A stretch of 6,695 nt of DNA from Methanoregulaceae archaeon (GTDB lineage: Archaea > Halobacteriota > Methanomicrobia > Methanomicrobiales > Methanospirillaceae): the NCBI GenBank assembly GCA_013331415.1, contig DUGL01000186.1, positions 4,255 through 10,949 on the forward strand. Reading direction: 5' to 3'. The position numbers were made by a program, and so were the translations under genes. Positions 1-6,178 of the stretch are shown piece after piece; position 1 is the stretch's first letter, and every line of letters begins with the position of its first letter. Below the pieces are notes generated by a model. The model was not told the origin of the DNA and did no database searches. It worked only from the letters and a program-made list of their open reading frames with translations.

Positions 1-234
1 CGGGATAGCACCGAGCTGCTTGACCCCGAGACCGCCCGGCTGCTCCCGCACGTCACGCCACGAAACCCGGTTTTCGATGTCACCCCGGCCGAGTACGTTG
101 ACCTTATCCTGACCGAGGCAGGGGCGATCCCCCCGCAGATGGCCTACATCATCATCCGGGATTACCTGGGCTGGGATATCAGGGAGTTTCACCAGGCATC
201 CGGCAGGGATGATGAGCGTCCTCCCGGCTGCTGA
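1..234 (+). CDS. C-terminal part of an eIF2B-family isomerase, probably ribose-1,5-bisphosphate isomerase
   Basis: Frame 1 is open from the first base to a TGA at 232-234 and gives 77 residues; the start lies outside the window. The segment NPVFDVTPAEYVDLILTE followed by GAIPPQMAYIIIRDYLGW matches the C-terminal end of the eIF2B alpha/beta/delta-like family. This family includes translation factor eIF2B subunits, methylthioribose-1-phosphate isomerase and archaeal ribose-1,5-bisphosphate isomerase. The conserved NPxFDVTP segment lies near the end of the Rossmann-like catalytic domain. The IPPxMAYIIIRDYLGW ending looks most like the archaeal ribose-1,5-bisphosphate isomerases, which convert that sugar to ribulose-1,5-bisphosphate for type III RuBisCO in the AMP/nucleoside salvage route. 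That subfamily call is inference, because the catalytic Cys/Asp region is not in the window. The last 18 or so residues are a polar, probably disordered tail. Confidence 0.8.
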   Translation, partial: RDSTELLDPETARLLPHVTPRNPVFDVTPAEYVDLILTEAGAIPPQMAYIIIRDYLGWDIREFHQASGRDDERPPGC

Positions 235-264
235 TAGGGGTCAGTTCAACCTGGCCTGCCAGTA

Positions 265-269
265 TTTTT
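265..269 (+). terminator. T5 run shortly after the isomerase gene
   Basis: A run of five T begins 30 nt after the isomerase stop codon. Archaeal RNA polymerase often terminates at oligo-T without a hairpin, so this may be a first, leaky stop. It is short, and no stable hairpin precedes it. Confidence 0.3.
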
Positions 270-381
270 CCGCGTGTGGCACCGGCATCCCGGTTCAGGA
301 ACATCGTGATGAGCCTTTTCATGGTCTCTCCCTGCGGGCCGGAGACGGGGTTCACCGGCAGTTCGCAAGATGTCCGTCCGG

Positions 382-397
382 AATTTTTTAATTTTTT
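382..397 (+). terminator. Tandem AATTTTTT repeat, likely oligo-T terminator; also TATA-like on either strand
   Basis: The octamer AATTTTTT occurs twice in perfect tandem (382-389 and 390-397), giving two T6 runs in otherwise GC-rich DNA. Read on the + strand it fits an archaeal oligo-T terminator for the isomerase transcript about 150 nt after its stop. It could equally be the AT-rich box of a promoter for dapF. That reading would place transcription start near 415-420 and leave dapF a leader of about 175 nt. The two readings cannot be separated from sequence alone. Confidence 0.45.
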
Positions 398-592
398 CCG
401 CCCGACCGTTGAGTGGTTATCCGCAGGTGACATGAAACCGCTCCTAGCGTTTTCCCTGCGTGGGGCATGTGCCAGAGCGGTCTCCTTCGCATCTCATCCT
501 GCATGGGCATCACGCTCTCCTGTGCAAAAGCCGGGTTGCCGGGCGGGCATTTGATAAGGCCTGGTTGCAGAAATGATCGGGTGTGAGCTGCG

Positions 593-1411
593 ATGGAGCT
601 GAAGTTTACCAAGCTGCAGGGAAACGGGAATGATTTCATCCTGATCGACGAGTTTGAATGCATGGTCATCCCGGAGGAGATGAAGGGCCAGTTCGCCCAC
701 CTGTACTGCGACCGCAGGTTCGGGATCGGTGCTGACGGGGTACTCTACCTCGGACGGTCTGCTGAGGCGGACCTTGCCATGCGCCTCTTCCAGCCGGATG
801 AGAGTGAGGCAGCCATGTGCGGGAACGGTATCCGCTGCTTTGCCAGGTATGCCTTTGATACAGGGTATGTGGAACATACCTGCTCGGTAGAGACCCAGGC
901 CGGGATCATGGGGGTGGAGATGGGGTATGAGAATGATACGTTCATGGCAACCATCGCCATGCCGGAACCCCGGTTCGACCGGAAAGACATCCCGGCTGCC
1001 GGCGAAGGGGAGTACAGGGAGACGATAGAGGGGTACGAGGTGTATGCGGTCAATACCGGGGTACCCCACGCCGTAATATTCGTTGAAGACTTGGATGCGG
1101 TCCCGCTCTCAACACTCGCACCGGTCATTCGGAACCATGCGACATTTCCCGAGGGGGCAAATGTCAATGTCGTGGCACGCGAGGGGGAGGACACCATCAG
1201 GATACGTACCTTTGAACGGGGGATCGAGGACGAGACCACCTCCTGTGGTACGGGTGCTACCGCTTCCGCGGCTGTCGCACACCACCTTGGGTACGTAGGG
1301 CCGAAGGTCCGGGTCGAGACGCAGGGAGGGCCGCTCGTGATAACGCTCGGGGAAAAAACGCTGATGGAAGGGCCGGCAGTGACGGTGTTCCGGGGTTCGA
1401 TCGAGTTCTGA
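593..1411 (+). CDS. dapF: Diaminopimelate epimerase
   Basis: This 272-residue enzyme should interconvert LL- and meso-diaminopimelate in the cytoplasm. That is the step before decarboxylation to lysine; most archaea lack DAP peptidoglycan, so lysine is the likely sole purpose. The family is cofactor-independent and uses two cysteines as acid and base. Both are visible: Cys76 in MCGNGIRC and Cys218 in SCGTGATA, close to the E. coli positions 73 and 217. Other family motifs are LQGNGNDF at 8-15, FGIGADG at 43-49, NTGVPH at 154-159, GANVNVV at 188-194 and FERGIEDET at 207-215. Two alpha/beta halves related by pseudo-symmetry are expected, with one cysteine in each. Length is normal. The ATG at 593 is chosen because the protein begins right at the conserved first strand, with GGGTG at 579-583 upstream. 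The gene stands alone, converging on the larC-radB unit, with no other lysine gene in view. Confidence 0.95.
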   Translation: MELKFTKLQGNGNDFILIDEFECMVIPEEMKGQFAHLYCDRRFGIGADGVLYLGRSAEADLAMRLFQPDESEAAMCGNGIRCFARYAFDTGYVEHTCSVETQAGIMGVEMGYENDTFMATIAMPEPRFDRKDIPAAGEGEYRETIEGYEVYAVNTGVPHAVIFVEDLDAVPLSTLAPVIRNHATFPEGANVNVVAREGEDTIRIRTFERGIEDETTSCGTGATASAAVAHHLGYVGPKVRVETQGGPLVITLGEKTLMEGPAVTVFRGSIEF

Positions 1412-1460
1412 TCGGGGATCTCCGGTCGGGAAAATCAGCAACGGTAAAGGCGGTGCCTGA

Positions 1461-1510
1461 ACGGACATCCGTCAATTCCATCGTTCTTCAGCTCGAATCC
1501 GATCCGGATT
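1461..1510. repeat. Two small inverted repeats in the convergent dapF / radB-unit intergenic region
   Basis: The 107-bp space between the two converging 3' ends holds AATCCG-ATC-CGGATT (1496-1510), a 6-bp stem with a 3-nt loop, and ACGGA-CA-TCCGT (1461-1472). The first begins 8 nt past the stop of the minus-strand micropeptide and could serve as a 3' stabiliser or bidirectional terminator element. No oligo-T run follows on either strand, so the role is uncertain. Confidence 0.25.
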
Positions 1511-1518
1511 CAGGAGGA

Positions 1519-1617
1519 TCAGCGGTCATGCATCCTGTACCAGGTGAGGAGAACGAGGAGCAGGCCGATTCCCGCCACCACCCCTGGTATACCGTTATTC
1601 TGTCTCTTCTGCATCAT
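1519..1617 (-). CDS. Small single-pass membrane peptide, 32 residues, coupled to radB; unrecognised
   Basis: Reading the minus strand from 1617, an ATG ATG pair opens a 32-codon frame ending at TGA (1521-1519). The first ATG overlaps the radB stop as ATGA (1617-1614), the same arrangement as larC/radB, which suggests translational coupling. An A/G-rich stretch with AAGGA lies 8-12 nt upstream, inside the end of radB. The peptide has a polar, basic start (MMQKRQNNG), one hydrophobic segment at 10-27 (IPGVVAGIGLLLVLLTWY), and a short polar tail (RMHDR). This is the pattern of a one-helix membrane protein; Trp26-Tyr27 could sit at the lipid interface. Topology is uncertain because both ends carry positive charge. 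The glycine-rich first half of the helix could favour helix packing. I do not recognise a family. It is too short for routine gene callers. It could be a chance frame, but the start overlap, the clean hydrophobic segment and the immediate termination argue for a real gene. Confidence 0.55.
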   Translation of the reverse strand: MMQKRQNNGIPGVVAGIGLLLVLLTWYRMHDR

Positions 1618-2297
1618 CGTGCATTCCTTTCCCTGACCGATATGCCCGTTTCAACGATGTCAAACTCGAACCAGCCGCCTGACGGGAGCGACCGGTGCTT
1701 CTCGAGCGTTGCCCGCCGGTGCTGGTTCGTGCGTTCGACACGGACAATGGCTTTCGAGATATGGGCAAGGGCGGTTCCCCCGAGACCGACGTAGACATTC
1801 CGCTGGACATCCATGTAGACCTGGTTTGTGATCACGACCGGGATGTCGTATTTCTTTGCATATCCGAGGAGATGCACCATCTGCCGGGAGAGGGTCTGCA
1901 TCGCGTCGATCCCCTTTCCCAGCATGGTCCGGTAGAGGCCGGTTGCAGAGTCCATGATAATGAGCCCTATCCCGTTTTTGGAGAGGACCCGTTCGATCGC
2001 TGCGATCATGGCTCCCTGCTGCTCGTAGTCATGGGGCTCATAGAGGAAGAGGCGTTCTGCGAGTCGTTCGGCGTCACTGCCGGCTACCTGCCGGAACCGC
2101 TCGATCGAGAACCCCTCGGTATCGATGAAGATGACTCCTTTTCCGGAACGGAGGAAGGAGACTGCGATTGTCACGCAGAGCACACTTTTCCCGCCTGCAG
2201 GGCCCCCATAGAGCTGGGTGATCACCCGGGGTTCGAGGCCTCCTCCGAGCAGTTCGTCGAACACGGGAGTCCCGGTACTCAGCCGATCACCGGTCAT
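1614..2297 (-). CDS. radB: DNA repair and recombination protein RadB
   Basis: A 227-residue RecA/Rad51-type ATPase core without the N-terminal helix-hairpin-helix domain of RadA, which is the hallmark of euryarchaeal RadB. RadB is a RadA paralogue thought to assist homologous recombination, binding DNA and RadA/Hjc with weak ATPase activity. From Met at 2297: the RecA-core entry STGTPVFDELLGGGLE at 7-22, Walker A GGPAGGKS at 31-38 with Lys37, FIDTEG at 57-62, Walker B GLIIMD ending at Asp116, and the ITNQVY sensor region at 156-161. The frame also allows an ATG nine codons earlier (2324). I choose 2297 because it overlaps the larC stop as ATGA (2297-2294) and because the protein then starts at the usual family position. 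It is the middle gene of larC-radB-micropeptide and is probably translated by coupling to larC. Nothing in it looks broken. Confidence 0.92.
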   Translation of the reverse strand: MTGDRLSTGTPVFDELLGGGLEPRVITQLYGGPAGGKSVLCVTIAVSFLRSGKGVIFIDTEGFSIERFRQVAGSDAERLAERLFLYEPHDYEQQGAMIAAIERVLSKNGIGLIIMDSATGLYRTMLGKGIDAMQTLSRQMVHLLGYAKKYDIPVVITNQVYMDVQRNVYVGLGGTALAHISKAIVRVERTNQHRRATLEKHRSLPSGGWFEFDIVETGISVRERNAR

Positions 2298-3481
2298 GAA
2301 TCCAACTTCCCGATACGAGCCCATGCCTGCGACTCTGCTATCCGTGCAACGGTCCGTGCCGGGATCCCGAGTTCCCGGGCCCAGGTGCTGGTGTCATCGT
2401 ACTCCGGCTTGAGCGAGTAGACCTTCCCGTCAAGCAGGCCATACTTGATCCGGATCGGACGCTCCTGGCCATTGATGGTAACCGGGACGACCTGTACTGA
2501 CCGTTTCGCCACAAACCGGTGGACTGCCGGGATACACCGGACTCCGAGTGTACCGAGCTCGGCGGCCATCACCGCGGCGATCCGCTCCCCTTCGCCTGCG
2601 GCGGCGATCACCCGCACGAGGTGGCCGGGACGCCCCTTCTTCATGGTGCAGGGGAGAGCGCTCACATCATACGCCCCCTCTTCGAGCAGCCGGGAGAAGG
2701 TGTAGGCAAGGATCTCGGCACTCACATCGTCGACACTGGTCTCGAGGAGGTCCACCCGGGAGGGATCTGCTTCATTGCTGCAATTGATGATCATGGCACG
2801 GAGAACGTTCGGGACATGGTCCGGGTCCCGCGTGCCGGCACCGTAGCCAACCCCTTCGATGGAGTACGTGCAATCCGGCAGGGCATGGGACGTCCCAAAC
2901 TCAGCGAGGAGGGCCGCCCCGGTCGGGGTACAGAGTTCCCCGTCTTCTGCCGTTCCGAGCCTGACCGGGATCCCCGCCTCCTGCAGGATTGCGAGGGTGG
3001 CCGGGGCAGGCACGGGATACATACCATGTGACCCGGTGATCGAACCACCCCCGAGAGCAACCGGGAGGACTGTACAACCGTCCGCTGAAAGCGAGAGAAA
3101 TGCGGTGCATGCTCCCACCACCTCGGCGATTGCGTCATCGGCCCCGACCTCGTGGAAGTGGGCCATCTCCCCGTGGACCTGCTGCTCGGCCCGGGCCATC
3201 CGCCCGAAGACCCGGAGTGCCATGGCAACAGCCTGGTCCGGTGCCCGGGCACCCCGGACCCGTCTGGTGACCTCGGCGAGGGTTCGCTCGGTAGCGGGTG
3301 CATGGGTTTCCACGAGCAGGCCCTGGATACCTGCCCGCATGACGGGGGCGATCCCGGGTTCACCTACCACCGAGGCCATCGCAGCGACCGTGGCCTCCCG
3401 GTCGGCGCCGAGATGGAGCAGAGCACCGGTGATCATGTCACCGGCAGCGCCGCGGAAGGGATCAAAGACAAGGAGCCGCAT
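2294..3481 (-). CDS. larC: LarC, nickel insertion protein for the nickel-pincer nucleotide cofactor
   Basis: A 395-residue protein of the LarC family (formerly DUF111). In the lactate racemase system LarC is a CTP-dependent cyclometallase that inserts nickel into pyridinium-3,5-bisthiocarboxylic acid mononucleotide. Family landmarks: DPFRGAAGDM at 7-16 (usually DxFSGxSGDM), HFHEVGADDAI at 108-118, SHGMYPVPAPAT at 151-162, CTPTGAALL at 184-192, ETSVDDVSAEILAY at 247-260, MKKGRPG at 280-286, and KYGLL at 346-350 with LKPEYDD at 357-363. N- and C-terminal halves are in one uninterrupted frame, unlike Lactobacillus plantarum, where they are joined by programmed frameshifting. It is expected in the cytoplasm. 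larA, larB and larE are not in the window, so the client enzyme is unknown; methanogens commonly carry LarC without an evident lactate racemase. The start at 3481 has GGTGAT just upstream (3489-3484). The stop overlaps the radB start, so it leads the three-gene unit. Confidence 0.9.
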   Translation of the reverse strand: MRLLVFDPFRGAAGDMITGALLHLGADREATVAAMASVVGEPGIAPVMRAGIQGLLVETHAPATERTLAEVTRRVRGARAPDQAVAMALRVFGRMARAEQQVHGEMAHFHEVGADDAIAEVVGACTAFLSLSADGCTVLPVALGGGSITGSHGMYPVPAPATLAILQEAGIPVRLGTAEDGELCTPTGAALLAEFGTSHALPDCTYSIEGVGYGAGTRDPDHVPNVLRAMIINCSNEADPSRVDLLETSVDDVSAEILAYTFSRLLEEGAYDVSALPCTMKKGRPGHLVRVIAAAGEGERIAAVMAAELGTLGVRCIPAVHRFVAKRSVQVVPVTINGQERPIRIKYGLLDGKVYSLKPEYDDTSTWARELGIPARTVARIAESQAWARIGKLDS

Positions 3482-3483
3482 AA

Positions 3484-3489
3484 ATCACC
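3484..3489 (-). promoter_or_regulatory. Ribosome binding site of larC
   Basis: GGTGAT on the minus strand matches the archaeal 16S anti-Shine-Dalgarno core (ATCACC) and lies two bases before the ATG at 3481. The spacing is short but supports this start, since no other in-frame Met lies nearby upstream. Confidence 0.6.
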
Positions 3490-3495
3490 AGTACC

Positions 3496-3502
3496 TATAA
3501 AT
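3496..3502 (+). promoter_or_regulatory. TATA box of cdc48
   Basis: TATAAAT lies about 29 nt (centre) before the ATG at 3528. With the usual archaeal spacing of roughly 25 nt, transcription would start near 3524, giving an almost leaderless mRNA. This supports the start at 3528 over the upstream in-frame GTG (3507) and ATG (3513), which would fall outside the transcript. No purine-rich BRE is obvious. Confidence 0.5.
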
Positions 3503-3516
3503 CCCTGTGTATATGA

Positions 3517-3524
3517 CTTTTAAG
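3517..3524 (-). promoter_or_regulatory. TATA-like box of larC
   Basis: CTTAAAAG on the minus strand (3524 down to 3517) would place transcription start near 3495 and give a leader of about 14 nt that contains the GGTGAT ribosome binding site. The alternative TTTATA on this strand (3502-3497) is too near the ATG to include that site. Confidence 0.4.
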
Positions 3525-3527
3525 GTG

Positions 3528-5948
3528 ATGCCCGAGATATTTTTGAAGGTCGATACTGCGTATCCTGGCGATCAGGGTGGCGGGAAGGCACGGCTGGATC
3601 CTGAGACCATGCTGTACCTGAAAATATCTCCCGGTGATATCGTTGCGGTTGAGGGGAAACGCCGCACGGTTGCCAAGGTATGGCGTTCACTCGTTGAAGA
3701 CTGGAACCAGAACAAGGTTCGGATCGACAATTTCACCCGGACAAATGCCGGGGTCAGCATCGGGGACACGGTGAAGATCGTTGCCATCAAGGACGAGATC
3801 GAGGCACGGCGGGTCGTGCTCGCCCCACCCGAAGACCTGCCCCGGAGCATCCCGGTCAGCAACAACCCCAACGTCCTGAACGCCCTGATCGATTTTCCCG
3901 TGGTGAAGAACGACTCGGTACCGATCATGATCGGGCTCCCGTTCCTCCAGCCGCAGATCGTCTCGTATAAAGTGGTGGATATCGAGCCCGAACAGGCAGT
4001 GATCATCACCAAGAATACCCAGGTTGAATTTTCTGAAAAGCCGGCAATCGGCTTCGAGGGCTTAAAACGGATCTCCTACGAGGACATCGGCGGGTTAAAA
4101 GACGAGCTCCAGCGGGTTCGCGAGATGATCGAGCTCCCGATGCGCCACCCCGAACTCTTCCAGAAACTGGGGATCGATCCGCCGAAAGGGGTGCTCCTGT
4201 ACGGACCGCCGGGTACCGGGAAGACCCTGATCGCAAAGGCGGTGGCAAGCGAGAGCGGGGCGCACTTCATCTCGATTGCAGGCCCGGAAGTCATCTCCAA
4301 GTACTATGGTGAGAGCGAGCAGAAGCTCCGGGAGATCTTTGATGAGGCAGAGCAGAACGCTCCCTCCATCATATTCATCGATGAACTTGACTCGATCACC
4401 CCCCGGCGTGAAGAGGTCACCGGGGAGGTGGAGCGACGGGTGGTCGCCCAGCTCCTCACCATGATGGACGGCCTCGAGGAACGGGGCCAGGTCGTGGTGA
4501 TCGGTGCAACCAACCGGGTGGATGCCATCGACCCTGCCCTCCGGAGACCCGGGCGGTTTGACCGGGAGATCGAGATTGGGGTACCAAGCGAACCCGACCG
4601 TATCGAGATCCTGAAGATTCATACCCGGGGAATGCCGCTTTCAGGCGATGTGGACCTGCTGGCCCTTGGGCAGCAGACCCACGGGTTTGTTGGTGCCGAC
4701 CTCGCTGCACTCGCCCGGGAGGCAGCCATCCGGGCGCTGCGCCGCTACCTGCCCGAGATGAACCTTGATGACGAGGAGATCCCTCCCGAGATCCTCGACC
4801 GGATGGAGGTGAATGCACGCGACTTCCGGACAGCGCAGCGGGACGTGAGCCCGAGTGCCATGCGGGAGGTGATGCTCGAGGTTTCCCATGTCACCTGGAA
4901 CGATGTGGGCGGTCTCCTGGAAGCAAAGCAGGAGATCCAGGAGGCGGTCGAGTACCCGCTCACGGAGCGGGCACGATTCGAAGAGCTGGGGATCTCCCCT
5001 CCGCGCGGCGTCCTCCTGTACGGACCGCCGGGGACCGGGAAGACCCTGATCGCAAAGGCGGTGGCAAACGAGAGCGGAGCCAATTTCATCGCGATACGCG
5101 GTCCCCAGCTCCTCTCCAAGTGGGTTGGCGAGAGTGAACGGGCAGTCCGCGAGATCTTCAAGAAAGCCCGGCAGGTCGCGCCGTCCATCATCTTCTTCGA
5201 TGAACTCGATGCCCTCGCCCCGGCCCGCGGGTCGGACCTCGGCTCGCACGTGATGGAGACCGTGCTCAACCAGATCCTGACCGAGATCGACGGGCTCGAG
5301 GAGTTACGGGACGTCGTGGTGATGGGGGCGACCAACCAGCCGACACTCGTGGACCCCGCACTCCTCCGGGCCGGTCGCTTCGACCGCCTGGTGTATATCG
5401 GGGAGCCGGATCTTGCGGACCGGCAGAAGATCCTCGGGATACACCTCCGCTCGATACCGCTCGAGGGATCATACCTCGAAGACCTCGTCCAGGCGACCAG
5501 CACCTGTGATGAGGAAGCGCTGGATGCCCTGCTCGAGGGGCTGGGGCGGGACCGGGAGGTCTCGCTCGATGAGGCACAGGCTGCTGCCGGGTCTGCCTGC
5601 CAGGGAAAAGACGGGAAGATGAACCGTGGCCAGCGGAGGAGGTTCCTCGTTGATCACCTGGCACAGCGCGGGCTCCGGCTCAGGGATGAGCCGCGTGAAG
5701 CCCTTATCCTGACGATTGCCGTGAAGACGGAAGGGTATGTTGGTGCGGATATGGAAGTCCTCTGCCGTGAAGCCGGGATCTTTGCGATGCGGGAGCACGC
5801 TACCATGGTTACCCTCCGCCACTTCGAGCAGAGCCTTGCCAAGGTTCACCCGACCATGAACGAGCGCCTCCGTGAGTTTTACTCCCGGGTCAGGCTCCAC
5901 TTCAAGGGAGGGCTGCCCCGCGAGGTACAGCCCCCGGAATACCAGTAA
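3528..5948 (+). CDS. Cdc48/VAT-type AAA+ ATPase with an insertion in the D2 lid
   Basis: An 806-residue archaeal p97/Cdc48 homologue, a hexameric ATP-driven unfoldase that feeds proteins to the proteasome or remodels complexes. The N-domain (about 1-180) begins with the family sequence LKVDTAYPGDQGGGKARLDP at 6-25. D1: Walker A GPPGTGKT 226-233, pore loop KYYG 258-261, Walker B IIFIDE 281-286, sensor-1 Asn329, arginine fingers Arg343 and Arg346. D2: Walker A 499-506, pore loop KWVG 531-534, Walker B IIFFDE 554-559, sensor-1 Asn603, fingers Arg617 and Arg620. Both rings look active. Two features stand out: about 76 extra residues in the D2 lid between PLEGSYLEDL and KTEGYVGAD (about 649-725), and the C-terminus PPEYQ, whose penultimate Tyr resembles the proteasome-docking HbYX motif but with Glu in the hydrophobic position. 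Upstream in-frame GTG (3507) and ATG (3513) would add seven residues; 3528 fits homologues and the TATA box. AAGGTG abuts the ATG, too close for a normal Shine-Dalgarno. Confidence 0.93.
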   Translation: MPEIFLKVDTAYPGDQGGGKARLDPETMLYLKISPGDIVAVEGKRRTVAKVWRSLVEDWNQNKVRIDNFTRTNAGVSIGDTVKIVAIKDEIEARRVVLAPPEDLPRSIPVSNNPNVLNALIDFPVVKNDSVPIMIGLPFLQPQIVSYKVVDIEPEQAVIITKNTQVEFSEKPAIGFEGLKRISYEDIGGLKDELQRVREMIELPMRHPELFQKLGIDPPKGVLLYGPPGTGKTLIAKAVASESGAHFISIAGPEVISKYYGESEQKLREIFDEAEQNAPSIIFIDELDSITPRREEVTGEVERRVVAQLLTMMDGLEERGQVVVIGATNRVDAIDPALRRPGRFDREIEIGVPSEPDRIEILKIHTRGMPLSGDVDLLALGQQTHGFVGADLAALAREAAIRALRRYLPEMNLDDEEIPPEILDRMEVNARDFRTAQRDVSPSAMREVMLEVSHVTWNDVGGLLEAKQEIQEAVEYPLTERARFEELGISPPRGVLLYGPPGTGKTLIAKAVANESGANFIAIRGPQLLSKWVGESERAVREIFKKARQVAPSIIFFDELDALAPARGSDLGSHVMETVLNQILTEIDGLEELRDVVVMGATNQPTLVDPALLRAGRFDRLVYIGEPDLADRQKILGIHLRSIPLEGSYLEDLVQATSTCDEEALDALLEGLGRDREVSLDEAQAAAGSACQGKDGKMNRGQRRRFLVDHLAQRGLRLRDEPREALILTIAVKTEGYVGADMEVLCREAGIFAMREHATMVTLRHFEQSLAKVHPTMNERLREFYSRVRLHFKGGLPREVQPPEYQ

Positions 5949-5953
5949 CACTC

Positions 5954-5959
5954 TTTTTT
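5954..5959 (+). terminator. Oligo-T terminator of cdc48
   Basis: A T6 run begins six bases after the cdc48 stop codon, followed by T4 at 5970-5973, T4 at 5997-6000 and T5 just after 6020. Clustered T-runs after a stop codon are the usual archaeal intrinsic termination signal. Confidence 0.6.
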
Positions 5960-6178
5960 CATTCGTGCGTTTTCCCAAGGTGTTCTGCCCGTATCCCTTT
6001 TCCGGGAAATAGTGAGGAGAATTTTTCCCTGTCCTGCCTGGCCAGACCGATGGGCCTGCGGTGTGCCCTGCAATGCACGGACCGGGGGGGTATACTCGTT
6101 CTCCTCGCCCTTCCGCTGCGCTGAATCCCGCCATCCGGGTCAACAATCGAGGCAGGAACCCATGGCCGTATCGTGGTA

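Larger units (their letters stand above)
235..592. other. Intergenic region between the isomerase gene and dapF
   Basis: About 360 bp hold no gene I can support. Contents are the T5 run at 265-269, the AT-rich tandem element at 382-397, and two tiny ORFs that I do not accept as genes: a 40-codon frame at 432-554 (+) and a 47-codon frame at 179-322 (-). Immediately before dapF, GGGTG at 579-583 ends nine bases upstream of the ATG and is a weak ribosome binding site. No convincing TATA box lies in the last 100 bp before dapF, so its promoter is probably further upstream, perhaps at 382-397. Confidence 0.6.

Noticed and set aside
209..234. ATGATGA and CTGA sequences resembling boxes C and D of a guide sRNA
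   Set aside because: They lie within the isomerase coding sequence, and no second C'/D pair follows at proper spacing.
179..322. A 47-codon minus-strand frame (MKRLITMFLNRDAG...) with GGGAGAG before the ATG and an A-rich box 65 bp upstream
   Set aside because: It overlaps the 3' end of the isomerase gene antisense, has no recognisable motif, and is short enough to occur by chance. Conservation would be needed to accept it.
432..554. A 40-codon + strand frame (MKPLLAFSLRG...) preceded by GGTGA
   Set aside because: The GGTGA is only one base from the ATG, the product is Arg/Cys/Ala-rich with no domain-like pattern, and nothing couples it to dapF. Noted only as a possible leader frame.
1257..1481. 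A 74-codon minus-strand frame starting 37 bp after the micropeptide stop
   Set aside because: Two thirds of it is antisense to dapF, there is no ribosome binding site, and its composition is Arg/Pro/Ser-rich.
2297..2324. The longer radB start at 2324
   Set aside because: It adds nine residues not typical of RadB and lies inside larC. The ATG at 2297 makes the ATGA overlap and fits the family start.
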